A stretch of 64,000 bases of DNA from Bradyrhizobium manausense (GCF_018131105.1 NZ_JAFCJI010000002.1:806001-870000), one strand, 5' to 3'; shown: positions 16,970 through 26,423, numbered from the stretch's first letter. Translations and numbers: made by a program. The notes: generated by a model not told the origin, from the sequence alone.

Positions 16970-18175
16970 CTACCCCGCCGCAGCCTTCGCCGGCGCGACG
17001 TTGATGGCGAGCTTGCCGTAGCGGTCCGTGAAGGCCTCGGTGTCGATCTCTTCCAGCTTGATGTCGCCGCTCATGACGCCCTGCTTCCAAGCGGCCTGAT
17101 CAGGATCGTTCTGGAACTCCGGCATCACCTCGCGGCCGAACAGCTCCAGCGATTCGCAGATGTGCGCGTGGCTGTTCTTGCCGGCCTGGTTGAGCAGGAT
17201 GACCTGGTCGATATGCGACGACTGGAACCGCTTCAGCTTCTTGCGGATCGTCTCGGGCGAGCCGATCAAGCCGCCGCGCAGTGCCGCTTCCTGGGCTTCC
17301 GGGTTGTCGCGCTTCCACTTGATATACTCGTCCCACATGTTGACGGTGTAGGGCGCCGGCCGCTGGCGGTTCTGCGAGGCACCGTAGAAGCGCAGCGCGA
17401 ACTGGAAGAAGGTGGCGCCGTCGGCGCGCGCACGCGCCTCTTCGTCGGTCCTGGCGCACATGAAGAACGACACCAGCGCCATGTTCGGGTTGATCTGGTA
17501 GTCGGCGAGCTTGTGCAACCGCTTGGTCATGGCGTTGTAATAGGCGTGCACCCAGGCATGCGCGGCATCGGCGCTGACGAACTGGAAACCGAGCGCGCCA
17601 AAGCCGTGACGGCCGGCGCGCTCGATGGTCGGCAGTTGCGAGCAGGCCATCCACAGCGGCGGATGCGGCTTCTGCACCGGCTTCGGCACGACATTGCGCA
17701 AGGGGATGTCGAAATACTTGCCGTGGTGTTCGGCGCCTGCGTCCTTGAACATCGGGAAGATCGCCTGCACCGCTTCCTCGAAGACCTCCTTCTTGGTCTC
17801 CATGTCGCGGCCGAACGGCGTCAGCTCGGTGATCGACGCGCTCTCACCCATGCCGAATTCGCAGCGGCCGTTGGAGAGCAGATCGAGCACCGCGACGCGT
17901 TCGGCGACACGCGCCGGATGGTTCGTGGTGAGCTGGAGGATGCCGTGGCCGAGTCTGATATTCTTCGTGCGCTGGCTTGCGGCTGCGAGGAACGATTCCG
18001 GCGAAGGCGAGTGCGAATATTCCTCGAGGAAGTGATGCTCGACCACCCAGGCATGGTCATAGCCAAGCTTGTCGGCGAGCTCCATCTGCGAGAGCGCGTT
18101 CTGGTAAAGGGCGAGCTCGTCGCCGGCCACCCAGGGCCGCGGCAGTTGCAGCTCATAGAAGATGCCGAACTTCAT
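16970..18175 (-). CDS. LLM-class flavin-dependent oxidoreductase
   Basis: A luciferase-like monooxygenase of 401 residues, expected to use FMN or F420-like reduced flavin in a TIM-barrel. Diagnostic parts are 'MKFGIFYELQLPRPW' at the start, 'HAWVVEHHFLEEYSHSPSPE', 'RLGHGILQLTTNHPARVAE' and 'RCEFGMGESASITELTPFG'. The substrate is unknown; the family includes desulfurisation and hydrocarbon enzymes. A GGGAGAGACGG ribosome site precedes the ATG. It leads the probable two-gene unit with the DUF2200 gene. Confidence 0.92.
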   Translation of the reverse strand: MKFGIFYELQLPRPWVAGDELALYQNALSQMELADKLGYDHAWVVEHHFLEEYSHSPSPESFLAAASQRTKNIRLGHGILQLTTNHPARVAERVAVLDLLSNGRCEFGMGESASITELTPFGRDMETKKEVFEEAVQAIFPMFKDAGAEHHGKYFDIPLRNVVPKPVQKPHPPLWMACSQLPTIERAGRHGFGALGFQFVSADAAHAWVHAYYNAMTKRLHKLADYQINPNMALVSFFMCARTDEEARARADGATFFQFALRFYGASQNRQRPAPYTVNMWDEYIKWKRDNPEAQEAALRGGLIGSPETIRKKLKRFQSSHIDQVILLNQAGKNSHAHICESLELFGREVMPEFQNDPDQAAWKQGVMSGDIKLEEIDTEAFTDRYGKLAINVAPAKAAAG

Positions 18176-18236
18176 GGCGCCGTCTCTCCCACGCTTATTT
18201 TTGTTGCGGGCATCTTAATGCGTGGGGCGGCGCTGT

Positions 18237-19475
18237 CTACGCAGTCGCAATTCCGCTGCGCGGGAGAACGCGCTTTTCGGCGCGGCGGCCGTTCAGGATC
18301 GCACCGATGAAGCTGAAGCGTACCAGCAGATGATAGCTCGCCAGCATCGGCGGAATCGCGACGATGAGAATGATCGCGAACTTGACCAGACCGGGCCAGT
18401 CGAGCTGCGACAGCGCGACCTGCAACGCCATCACGATCGGCAGATGGATGATGTAGAGCCAGTAAGACGCATCGGCGAGGTAGCGCCAGGTCGGGCTGAA
18501 GCCGGACATGAAGCGCAACGCGAGCCCCAGCGCGGCGAACGTCGTCATCCAAATCGCGGGCGCGTAAAGCATGGCGGAGGCGAGCCGGAGCGTGGCGAAG
18601 CTGTACGGCAATTTCGGCGCCCCCGGCGCGGAGAACATCACACCGGACAGCACGAAGCCGGTCCAGATCAGAACGACCGCCAGCACCAGATGCGGGAGCC
18701 AGCGCCGCTCGAGGATTCGCAGCAGATCGATCTGCCGATGCAACAGCCAGCCGGCACCAAAAGCTGTGCCGAAACAGATCCAGGCCTGCGCGTTGGTGAT
18801 GAGCGATTGATCGGGCGTCCGCACCCCGATCACATTGACCCATCTCGGGTCGAGGCAGAACGCGATGCCGATCGGGATCGCCAGAATGAGCGGCGCCAGC
18901 GGATTGCGGATGACGCTCGCAAAGACGCGGTCAATGAGCATTCGCAACGTGCCTGACGCATCGAGCCAGACGATCGCGCCGCGCAGCAGCAGCATGGCGA
19001 GATAGAGCTCCAGCAGAACGTAGAGAAACCAGAGATGGGTCAGGCGGAAATTCGGCAGTGCCGGCAGCCAGCTGGAGCTCCATTGGAGCGAACCGCCATT
19101 CGGAAAGTGCGAGGCCCACGTGATCACCAGGGCGATGGGCACGAACACGAGCGGCCAGCAGACCACGAGCGGCAGGGCGATCCGCTGCAACCTGTCCTTG
19201 ACGAAGCCTAAGCTGCCACGGCGATGAAAGCTCATGCGGGCGAAGAAACCGGCCATCAGGAAGAAGGTCGTCATCCGGAACACATGGATGGTGAAGGACA
19301 GCAGGCTCAGGATGAAGCTTGGATGCGTATCCTGGATGATCCAGAACCGGGGCGAGGCCAGCACGAACGACATGGCTGCGTGCAGGACGATGCCAAGCAG
19401 CAGCGCGATGCCTCTCAGCGCATCGAGGGCGTGAAGCCGTTCGGGTGCGGGAGTGACGGCGCTCGCATGGGACAT
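18237..19475 (-). CDS. Acyltransferase family membrane protein (OpgC-like)
   Basis: This 412-residue protein has about ten transmembrane segments. The opening 'RLHALDALRGIALLLGIVLH' carries the acyltransferase-3 motif with the conserved Arg and His. Later segments include 'VFRMTTFFLMAGFFARM' and 'LADASYWLYIIHLPIVMAL'. It resembles proteins annotated as glucan biosynthesis protein C, which succinylate periplasmic glucans, but that specificity cannot be read from sequence. GGGAGCC stands before the ATG. It lies between the monooxygenase gene and the AraC-type gene on the same strand, with spaces that suggest separate transcripts. Confidence 0.85.
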   Translation of the reverse strand: MSHASAVTPAPERLHALDALRGIALLLGIVLHAAMSFVLASPRFWIIQDTHPSFILSLLSFTIHVFRMTTFFLMAGFFARMSFHRRGSLGFVKDRLQRIALPLVVCWPLVFVPIALVITWASHFPNGGSLQWSSSWLPALPNFRLTHLWFLYVLLELYLAMLLLRGAIVWLDASGTLRMLIDRVFASVIRNPLAPLILAIPIGIAFCLDPRWVNVIGVRTPDQSLITNAQAWICFGTAFGAGWLLHRQIDLLRILERRWLPHLVLAVVLIWTGFVLSGVMFSAPGAPKLPYSFATLRLASAMLYAPAIWMTTFAALGLALRFMSGFSPTWRYLADASYWLYIIHLPIVMALQVALSQLDWPGLVKFAIILIVAIPPMLASYHLLVRFSFIGAILNGRRAEKRVLPRSGIATA

Positions 19476-19561
19476 CGACAGGCTCCCGCTGGCTGGACAC
19501 GCTTTCTACCGCACAGTCTGCCCGATCGGGGCAAGTCTCTCTCGCCCGATCCAAAAATCGG

Positions 19562-20674
19562 CTAGCCGATTTCTCGACGCGGCTCGCCGATATCAGGTCG
19601 GCTCAGCGCCTCGCGCCGGAATTCGGTCGGGGTCACGCCGGTTTCCGCCTTGAAAGCCCGATTGAAAGGTCCGAGCGACTGGAAGCCGGCATCCATCGCG
19701 ATGGTCAGGACGGGAACGTCCCGTTGTGTCACATCCGATAGCGCCAGCCTCGCATCTTCGATCCGGTAGCGGTTCAGGAACGCGTTGAAGTTCCGGTAGC
19801 CGAGCCCTTCGTTGATGGCCTGGCGCAGCCGGTGTTCGGGAACGTCGAGCTTCGCGGCGAGCGCCCCGATCGCAAGGCCTTCCTGCCGGTAGGTGCGCTC
19901 CACATTCATCAGATGGTCGAGACGCCGCAGCAGGATGGGATCGACGGCGATCCCGGGGGCGACGACGACCGGACCCGCGGGAGCGCGATCGGCCCCACGC
20001 GCGCCGCTGGATGCGATGGCCGCGGTCGCGTCATGGACCAACACGGTCGGCTGCATCGTCGCCAGCCCGGCGATCATGGCCACCACGAACAGGACGAGCG
20101 CGGTCGGCAGACTGCCGGACGCGCCGGGGACCGCGACGGGAATGGCCGCGAAGCCGGCACCCGCGACGACCGCAATGAGCCCGACATTGATGCCGAGCAT
20201 CGCCAGCCGCAACCGGCGCCGCCGCGCGACCAGATCGGCACGCCAGGTCTTCACCGTCTGGATTGCGGCCGCGAGCGCCAGCGCCAGATTGACCAGAGCC
20301 AGGCCTCGACCGCCGGCCCCGGCCAAAGCGGGCCGGTACGCCCAGCCCAGCGTGAGCGCAAAGCCGAAGGCCGCGATGCCCAGCCACAGGGCGCCGTGCC
20401 ATCGCCTCAGCACGAAATCGTCGTCGAACGCCGCGCGGGCCCACAGCCAGAACACGGCGGGCTGCGCGGACAGGATCGGCAACACCCACCACCATGACGA
20501 TTTGGGAAAGGACGGGGCGGTCGCGATGGCGTAGAACACGCCGCCCGCGGACATCGCCATGCCCAGCAAAGCCTGCTGGCTGGTGGCACGACGCAGCAGC
20601 GCCACGAGAATGATCAGCAGGAACACGCCGCTCGCGGCACCGCGAAGCCCGAGATCGATGGCCGTCAGCCCCAT
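19562..20674 (-). CDS. AraC-family regulator with membrane-spanning N-terminus
   Basis: Residues 1-210 contain about seven hydrophobic segments, and the C-terminal 110 residues form an AraC helix-turn-helix pair: 'IGALAAKLDVPEHRLRQAIN' and 'IAMDAGFQSLGPFNRAFKAE'. This architecture is a membrane-tethered regulator. The ATG at 20674 ('MGLTAIDLGLRGA') is preferred; the upstream open frame is polar and Trp/Arg-rich. It is divergent from napE, but the FixK-type box at 20786-20799 is closer to nap. The signal and the regulated genes, perhaps the adjacent acyltransferase, are unknown. Confidence 0.87.
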   Translation of the reverse strand: MGLTAIDLGLRGAASGVFLLIILVALLRRATSQQALLGMAMSAGGVFYAIATAPSFPKSSWWWVLPILSAQPAVFWLWARAAFDDDFVLRRWHGALWLGIAAFGFALTLGWAYRPALAGAGGRGLALVNLALALAAAIQTVKTWRADLVARRRRLRLAMLGINVGLIAVVAGAGFAAIPVAVPGASGSLPTALVLFVVAMIAGLATMQPTVLVHDATAAIASSGARGADRAPAGPVVVAPGIAVDPILLRRLDHLMNVERTYRQEGLAIGALAAKLDVPEHRLRQAINEGLGYRNFNAFLNRYRIEDARLALSDVTQRDVPVLTIAMDAGFQSLGPFNRAFKAETGVTPTEFRREALSRPDIGEPRREIG

Positions 20675-20785
20675 CACAGCTTGCCGTCTCCACCAGGGAG
20701 CCCAACTCTCGCATCGCCTTCGCGTGTGCACAATCCAAAATTGCGCTGACGGTCGTGATGGCTGCGACGATCGCAACTTGATCGG

Positions 20786-20799
20786 TTGATCCAGATCAA
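20786..20799 (+). promoter_or_regulatory. FNR/FixK2-type box upstream of napE
   Basis: The 14-mer TTGATCCAGATCAA is a perfect palindrome of the FNR/FixK class (TTGAT-N4-ATCAA). It lies 90 bases before the napE ATG. In Bradyrhizobium, nap expression depends on FixK2, so this is the expected oxygen-response site. Confidence 0.88.
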
Positions 20800-20888
20800 C
20801 GCATCAGCCGGTCTGATGCATCTAAATTGCAGCAAGGCAACGGCCCGGATGCCGTCCCGAGTCCCAGACCATTTCAGAGAGACCGAAT

Positions 20889-21074
20889 ATGTCGGCCCCT
20901 GACGACACGACCTCGCGCGTGCGCCGTAAGCGCATGGAGATTTTTGCGTTCCTGTTCCTGACCGCGGTCGTGATGCCCGTCCTCGCAGTCGGAACGGTCG
21001 GCTCTTACGGGCTCGGCGTCTGGATCTACCAGATGTTTGCAGGCCCCCCCGGCCCGCCGCCCTCCCCGCATTGA
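20889..21074 (+). CDS. napE: Periplasmic nitrate reductase component NapE
   Basis: NapE is a small inner-membrane protein of unclear role that opens nap operons in several alphaproteobacteria. The 61-residue product has a charged N-terminus ('RVRRKRMEIFAF'), one transmembrane helix, and a Pro-rich end 'GPPGPPPSPH'. The ribosome site is GAGAGACC before the ATG. It is the first gene of napEDABC, downstream of the FixK-type box, and napD starts 25 bases after its stop. Confidence 0.92.
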   Translation: MSAPDDTTSRVRRKRMEIFAFLFLTAVVMPVLAVGTVGSYGLGVWIYQMFAGPPGPPPSPH

Positions 21075-21099
21075 TCCCCGAAAGCGAAAGACAGGCATC

Positions 21100-21444
21100 A
21101 TGGCCCAAGGCCTCCCCAAGCAGGGCTTGCTCAACAAAGCCAAACTCAACCGCCGCACATTGATCACCGGCCGGGTGCTCAGCGCCGAACGGATCGTCTC
21201 GCCGCCAGGCTACGAGATCGCCAGCATCCTGGTACAGGCGCGCCCCGAACGCCTCGCCGAGCTGGAAGCCGAGATCATCGCGATTCCCGGCTGCGAGATC
21301 CACGGCCGCGACGTCAGAGGAAAACTCGTCGTCGTGACCGAAGCGCCTGATGCCGGCAGCCTCGGCACCATTCTCAACACCATCCAGTCGCTGCCGAACG
21401 TCTATTCCGCGGCGCTCGTCTTCCACGCCATCGAAACTGCCTGA
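21100..21444 (+). CDS. napD: NapD, chaperone for NapA maturation
   Basis: NapD binds the twin-arginine signal of NapA and holds it in the cytoplasm until the molybdenum cofactor is inserted. The 114-residue protein contains the NapD fold from about residue 25: 'YEIASILVQARPERLAELE', 'IPGCEIHGRDVRGKLVVVTE' and 'ILNTIQSLPNVYSAALVFH'. Its N-terminal 25 residues are an extra basic extension. The ATG at 21100 is chosen because the longer frame overlaps napE. napA follows after 16 bases. Confidence 0.93.
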   Translation: MAQGLPKQGLLNKAKLNRRTLITGRVLSAERIVSPPGYEIASILVQARPERLAELEAEIIAIPGCEIHGRDVRGKLVVVTEAPDAGSLGTILNTIQSLPNVYSAALVFHAIETA

Positions 21445-21460
21445 GTCAGGAAGAGCCATC

Positions 21461-23965
21461 ATGACATCGCCGAAGCTCGACCGCCGCCAGATGCTGAAGC
21501 TCGAGGCCGCCGCGATCGCGGCGGCTGCCGCTGGGCTCCCGGCGCCGGCGCTCGCCGCCAATCTCGTCGCCGAGCGCGACAACAGCGAACTGAAATGGGA
21601 CAAGGCCCCCTGCCGCTTCTGCGGCACCGGCTGCTCGGTGATGGTCGCGACCAAGGACAACCGCGTCGTCGCCACCCACGGCGACATCAAGGCCGAGGTC
21701 AACCGCGGCCTCAACTGCGTCAAGGGCTACTTCCTCTCCAAGATCATGTACGGCCATGACCGCCTGACGCAGCCGATGCTGCGCAAGACGGATGGCAAGT
21801 ACGACAAGAACGGCGAGTTCACGCCTGTGTCGTGGACCGAAGCCTTCGACATCATGGAAGTGAAGTGGAAGGAAGCCTTCAAGAAACGCGGCCCGAATGG
21901 CGTTGCCATGTTCGGCTCGGGACAATGGACGGTCTGGGAAGGCTATGCGGCGTCAAAGCTGTTCAAGGCCGGCTTCCGCACCAACAACATCGACCCCAAT
22001 GCGCGGCACTGCATGGCCTCGGCCGTCGCCGGCATGATGCGCACCTTCGGCATGGACGAGCCCGCCGGCTGCTACGACGACATCGAGGCCACCGATGCCT
22101 TCGTGCTGTGGGGCTCCAACATGGCGGAGATGCATCCGATCCTGTGGACGCGCGTGGCCGACCGCCGGCTGTCGGCGCCGCATGTCCGCGTCGCCGTGCT
22201 CTCGACCTTCGAGCACCGCTCGTTCGACCTCGCCGACATTGGCATGGTGTTCACGCCGCAGACCGACCTCTACATCCTCAACGCCATCGCCAACCACATC
22301 ATCAAGACCGGCCGGGTCAACAAGGATTTCGTTGCCGCACATACCATCTTCCGGCGCGGCCAGACCGACATCGGCTACGGCCTGCGGCCCGAGCATCCCC
22401 TGCAGAAGAAGGCGACGGGCGCGGCGAAAGCCAACGACTCCACCGACATGAGCTATGACGAGTACGTCAAATTCGTCTCGGACTACACGCTGGAGAAGGC
22501 CGCAAAGATGTCCGGCGTGCCGCTCAACCGGCTGGAGGCGCTGGCCGAGCTCTATGCCGATCCGAAGATCAAGGTGCTGTCGTTCTGGACCATGGGCTTC
22601 AACCAGCACACCCGCGGTGTCTGGGCCAACAACCTCGTCTACAACATCCATCTTCTCACCGGAAAAATCTCCTCACCCGGCAACAGCCCGTTCTCGCTGA
22701 CCGGCCAGCCCTCGGCCTGCGGCACCGCGCGCGAGGTCGGCACCTTCTCGCATCGCCTGCCCGCCGACATGGTCGTCGTCAACAAGGCGCACCGCGACAT
22801 TGCCGAGAAGATCTGGCAGCTGCCCGAAGGCACCATTCCCGACAAGAACGGCGCCCACGCCGTGCTGCAGAGCCGGATGCTGAAGGACGGCCTGATCAAC
22901 GCCTATTGGGTGCAGGTGAACAACAATCTGCAGGCCGGTCCCAACATCAACGAGGAGACCTATCCGGGCTTCCGCAACCCCGACAATTTCATCGTCGTCT
23001 CCGACGCCTATCCGACGGTAACGGCGCTCGCCGCCGATTTGATCCTGCCGACCGCGATGTGGGTGGAGAAGGAGGGCGCCTACGGCAATGCCGAACGGCG
23101 CACGCAGTTCTGGCACCAGCTCGTCAACGCGCCCGGCGAGGCCAAGTCCGACCTCTGGCAGCTCATGGAGTTCTCGAAGCGCTTCAAGATCGAGGAGGTC
23201 TGGACCGAGGAGCTGATCGCCAAGAAGCCGGACGTTCGCGGCAAGACCCTGTTCGACGTGCTCTACAAGAACGGTCAGGTCGACAAATTCCCTGTTGACG
23301 AGATCGAGGAAGGCTACGCCAACGAGGAATCCAGGGCGTTCGGCTTCTACGTGCAGAAGGGCCTGTTCGAGGAATACGCCCAATTCGGTCGCGGCCATGG
23401 CCACGACCTTGCGCCGTTCGACACCTATCACCGCGAGCGCGGCCTGCGCTGGCCGGTCGTCAACGGCCAGGAAACCAAATGGCGTTTCCGCGAGGGCAGC
23501 GATCCCTACGTCAAGCAAGGCAACGACGTGAGTTTCTACGGCTACCCGGACGGCAAGGCGCGCATCTTCGCGCTGCCGTTCGAGCCGGCGGCGGAATCGC
23601 CCGACGGCGAATATCCGTTCTGGCTCTCGACCGGCCGCGTGCTGGAGCACTGGCATTCGGGCACCATGACGCGCCGCGTGCCCGAGCTCTACAAGGCGTT
23701 CCCCGAAGCGGTGGTCTTCGTGCATCCAGACGACGCGCAGGAGCTCAAGCTTCGCCGCGGCGACGAGGTGAAAGTGGTTTCGCGCCGCGGCTTCATCCGC
23801 GCCCGCGTCGAGACGCGCGGCCGCGACCGGCCGCCGAAGGGCCTCGTCTTCGTGCCGTGGTTCGACGAATCCAAGCTGATCAACAAGGTGACGCTCGACG
23901 CCACCGATCCGATTTCGCTGCAGACAGACTTCAAGAAATGCGCCGTGCGCATCGAGCGGGTGTGA
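21461..23965 (+). CDS. napA: Periplasmic nitrate reductase catalytic subunit NapA
   Basis: NapA reduces nitrate to nitrite in the periplasm with bis-MGD molybdenum and one [4Fe-4S] cluster. The 834-residue product starts with a Tat signal ('LDRRQMLKLEAAAI', cleavage near 'PALAANL'). The cluster ligands lie in 'CRFCGTGCSV' and later 'NRGLNCVKGYF'. The molybdenum Cys is in 'NARHCMASAVAGMMRTFG'. Length and motif order are those of NapA, not of assimilatory NasA. The ATG at 21461 has GGAAGAG upstream; the longer open frame overlaps napD. It receives electrons from NapB and NapC, encoded next. Confidence 0.98.
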   Translation: MTSPKLDRRQMLKLEAAAIAAAAAGLPAPALAANLVAERDNSELKWDKAPCRFCGTGCSVMVATKDNRVVATHGDIKAEVNRGLNCVKGYFLSKIMYGHDRLTQPMLRKTDGKYDKNGEFTPVSWTEAFDIMEVKWKEAFKKRGPNGVAMFGSGQWTVWEGYAASKLFKAGFRTNNIDPNARHCMASAVAGMMRTFGMDEPAGCYDDIEATDAFVLWGSNMAEMHPILWTRVADRRLSAPHVRVAVLSTFEHRSFDLADIGMVFTPQTDLYILNAIANHIIKTGRVNKDFVAAHTIFRRGQTDIGYGLRPEHPLQKKATGAAKANDSTDMSYDEYVKFVSDYTLEKAAKMSGVPLNRLEALAELYADPKIKVLSFWTMGFNQHTRGVWANNLVYNIHLLTGKISSPGNSPFSLTGQPSACGTAREVGTFSHRLPADMVVVNKAHRDIAEKIWQLPEGTIPDKNGAHAVLQSRMLKDGLINAYWVQVNNNLQAGPNINEETYPGFRNPDNFIVVSDAYPTVTALAADLILPTAMWVEKEGAYGNAERRTQFWHQLVNAPGEAKSDLWQLMEFSKRFKIEEVWTEELIAKKPDVRGKTLFDVLYKNGQVDKFPVDEIEEGYANEESRAFGFYVQKGLFEEYAQFGRGHGHDLAPFDTYHRERGLRWPVVNGQETKWRFREGSDPYVKQGNDVSFYGYPDGKARIFALPFEPAAESPDGEYPFWLSTGRVLEHWHSGTMTRRVPELYKAFPEAVVFVHPDDAQELKLRRGDEVKVVSRRGFIRARVETRGRDRPPKGLVFVPWFDESKLINKVTLDATDPISLQTDFKKCAVRIERV

Positions 23966-23967
23966 CC

Positions 23968-24438
23968 ATGTTGAAGCGAACTGGAATTGTCCTGCTGGCG
24001 CTCGCGATAGCCGCGGGCACGGCGTCGCTGACCGCACAGACCGTGACCTCCGGCCTGCGCGGCCCGGCGCCGCTCAACGAGGAAGGCCCGGCGCCGCCGA
24101 TGCTGCCGAACCGCAACAGCTCCGAGAGGGAGGCACGGAATTATCCGGAGCAGCCGCCGGTGATCCCGCACAATATCGACGGCTACCAGATCGACCTCAA
24201 CAGCAACAAATGCCTGTCCTGCCATGCCCGCTCGCGCACGTCCGAATCGCAGGCGCCGATGGTCTCGATCACGCATTTCATGGACCGTGACGGCCAGTTC
24301 CTGGCCTCGATCTCGCCGCGCCGCTTCTTCTGCACGGAGTGCCACGTGCCGCAGAACACCGCTACGCCGCCCGTCAGCAACGACTTCACCGACATCGACA
24401 CGCTGCTGTCGCGCACAAGCCCCGGTGGCCGACGATGA
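23968..24438 (+). CDS. napB: NapB, dihaem cytochrome c subunit of nitrate reductase
   Basis: NapB is the small electron-transfer subunit of periplasmic nitrate reductase. The 156-residue precursor has a signal peptide (about residues 1-24, 'GIVLLALAIAAGTASLTAQ') and two CxxCH haem sites, 'CLSCHA' and 'CTECHV'. Conserved NapB features 'PPVIPHNIDGYQID' and 'RRFFCTECH' are present. It starts two bases after the napA stop, and its own stop overlaps the napC start in an ATGA arrangement, implying coupled translation. Confidence 0.96.
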   Translation: MLKRTGIVLLALAIAAGTASLTAQTVTSGLRGPAPLNEEGPAPPMLPNRNSSEREARNYPEQPPVIPHNIDGYQIDLNSNKCLSCHARSRTSESQAPMVSITHFMDRDGQFLASISPRRFFCTECHVPQNTATPPVSNDFTDIDTLLSRTSPGGRR

Positions 24439-25076
24439 CGACGACCGCCGACGATCCAAAAGCCAAGCGCGGCTTCATCGCCCGAACCTGGGATTTCGCA
24501 CTTGAACTGTGGGGTGTGCTGTCACGTCCGAGCACGGTCTTCGCGCTCGGCACACTCGTGCTCGCAGGCTTCGCGGCCGGCGTGATCTTCTGGGGCGGCT
24601 TCAACACCGCGCTGGAACTGACCAACACCGAAAAGTTCTGCACCAGCTGCCACGAGATGAAGGACAACGTCTTCCAAGAGCTGAAATCGACCATCCACTT
24701 CACCAACCGCTCCGGCGTGCGCGCGACCTGCCCGGACTGCCACGTGCCGCACAACTGGACCGACAAGATCGCGCGCAAGATGCAGGCCTCGAAGGAAGTA
24801 TGGGGCAAGATCTTTGGCACGATCGACACAAGGGAGAAGTTTCTGGATCACCGGCTCGAGCTCGCCGCGCATGAATGGGCGCGCTTCAAGGCCAATGACT
24901 CCCTGGAATGCCGCAACTGCCACAGCGCCGATTCCATGGACATCACCAAACAGTCGCCGCGGGCCTCGGTCGCGCATCAGCGCTTCCTGTTCACCGGCGA
25001 GAAGACCTGCATCGACTGCCACAAGGGCATCGCCCACCATCTGCCCGACATGCGCGGCGTTCCCGGCTGGCAGTAG
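24435..25076 (+). CDS. napC: NapC, membrane tetrahaem cytochrome c quinol dehydrogenase
   Basis: NapC belongs to the NapC/NirT family that oxidises quinol and passes electrons to NapB. The 213-residue protein has one N-terminal membrane anchor (about residues 28-50, 'VFALGTLVLAGFAAGVIFWG') and four CxxCH sites: 'CTSCHE', 'CPDCHV', 'CRNCHS' and 'CIDCHK'. The rest is periplasmic. It is the last gene of the operon; napF, napG and napH are absent, consistent with the alphaproteobacterial napEDABC layout. A repeat element follows the stop. Confidence 0.97.
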   Translation: MTTTADDPKAKRGFIARTWDFALELWGVLSRPSTVFALGTLVLAGFAAGVIFWGGFNTALELTNTEKFCTSCHEMKDNVFQELKSTIHFTNRSGVRATCPDCHVPHNWTDKIARKMQASKEVWGKIFGTIDTREKFLDHRLELAAHEWARFKANDSLECRNCHSADSMDITKQSPRASVAHQRFLFTGEKTCIDCHKGIAHHLPDMRGVPGWQ

Positions 25077-25091
25077 TCAACGCTCCCACGG

Positions 25092-25177
25092 CGTCATGGC
25101 CGGGCTCGTCCGGGCCATCCACGTCTAGCCACGCGGCAGAAGGACGTGGATGCCCGGGACAAGCCTGCGCATAACGA
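25092..25177. repeat. Dispersed palindromic intergenic repeat
   Basis: An imperfect long inverted repeat in which CATCCACGTC pairs with GACGTGGATG and flanking GGGC-rich arms pair further. Its right half matches the element at 34360-34391. This type is abundant between Bradyrhizobium genes; here it follows napC and may act in termination or mRNA stability. Confidence 0.7.
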
Positions 25178-25306
25178 CCTCTTGCGATGGTCGCTTGTGA
25201 GTACCCCACAGGTAGTTTGCGGGACGACCGCGCTTGAACCGGCGGGGCGAATGGTTAGTTTTGGGGGATGGCGAATCGGTCGATTTCGCCCTTTCTCAAG
25301 ACAGAT

Positions 25307-26422
25307 ATGACCAATTTCTCACCGCATCAGGATGCCGCGCTGAAAGCCGTCGGCGAATGGCTTAAGGCCAAGCCCGGCCGCAACGGCACGCCGCCGATTT
25401 TCCGCCTGTTCGGCTTTGCCGGCACCGGCAAGACCACGCTGGCGCGGCATATCGCCGAAGGCGTCGACGGCGAGGTCAAATTTGCCGCCTTCACCGGCAA
25501 GGCGGCGCTGGTCATGCGCAACAAGGGTTGCGACGAGGCCTCCACCATCCACTCGCTGATCTACCGCGCCCGCGAATCCGGCGAGGAGCAGCCGAGCTTT
25601 GAGCTGTGGGACGACGCGCCTGCCTCCAAGGCCAAGCTTATCGTGATCGACGAATGCTCGATGGTCGATGCCGAACTGGGGCGCGACCTGATGTCGTTCG
25701 ACTGTCCGCTGCTGGTGCTGGGTGACCCCGCGCAGCTGCCGCCGATCCAGGGCGGCGGTTTCTTCACCAACACCGAGCCCGATGCGATGCTCACCGAAGT
25801 GCACCGCCAGGCCCAGGACGATCCGATCGTGCGGATGTCGATGGATGTCCGCGAGGGCCGCGAGCTCGACATCGGCCGCTACGGCGAGAGCGAGGTGGTG
25901 TCGCGGAAAGAACTCGATCCCGATCGCGTCATGGCCGCCGACCAGGTGCTGGTCGGCCGCAACAACACCCGACGCGCCTACAACATGCGGGTGCGCCAGC
26001 GCCAGAACATCGAGGACGTCTTCCCGGTCGCCGGCGACAAGCTGGTGTGCCTGCGCAACAACCGCAAGAAGGGCCTGTTCAACGGCGGCCTGTGGCGCGT
26101 GAAGTCGCGCAACGCCTCGCGCTCGAAATCGCGCATCCTCTCCATGAGGCTCTCGCCGGACGAGGATCTTGGGCACAAGGTGACGAAAGTCTCCGTACGC
26201 GCCGATTGCTTCGAGGGCGGCGTCGAGCAGATCGCCTGGGAGCAGCGCAAGCCCTATGACGAGTTCGATTACGGCTATGTGCTGACCGTGCACAAATCGC
26301 AGGGTTCGCAATGGGACGACGTCGTGCTGTTCGACGAGAGCTTTGCGTTTCAGGACAGCCGGGCGCGGTGGCTGTATACGGGGATTACGCGGGCGGCGAA
26401 AAGGTTGAGTATCGTGGTTTAG
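25307..26422 (+). CDS. RecD/UvrD-like ATP-dependent helicase domain protein
   Basis: The 371-residue protein has Walker A 'GFAGTGKTTLARHI', a Walker B 'LIVIDECSMVDAEL', motif III 'LLVLGDPAQLPPIQGGG', motif IV-V 'VLTVHKSQGSQWDDVVLF' and a final Arg motif 'RWLYTGITRAAKRLSIVV'. This is a RecD-type superfamily 1 helicase core without a nuclease domain. It may act in DNA repair or phage-derived functions; no RecB or RecC is near. The ATG at 25307 opens the conserved region; an in-frame ATG at 25268 has only a too-close GGGGG. Confidence 0.85.
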   Translation: MTNFSPHQDAALKAVGEWLKAKPGRNGTPPIFRLFGFAGTGKTTLARHIAEGVDGEVKFAAFTGKAALVMRNKGCDEASTIHSLIYRARESGEEQPSFELWDDAPASKAKLIVIDECSMVDAELGRDLMSFDCPLLVLGDPAQLPPIQGGGFFTNTEPDAMLTEVHRQAQDDPIVRMSMDVREGRELDIGRYGESEVVSRKELDPDRVMAADQVLVGRNNTRRAYNMRVRQRQNIEDVFPVAGDKLVCLRNNRKKGLFNGGLWRVKSRNASRSKSRILSMRLSPDEDLGHKVTKVSVRADCFEGGVEQIAWEQRKPYDEFDYGYVLTVHKSQGSQWDDVVLFDESFAFQDSRARWLYTGITRAAKRLSIVV

Positions 26423-26423
26423 C

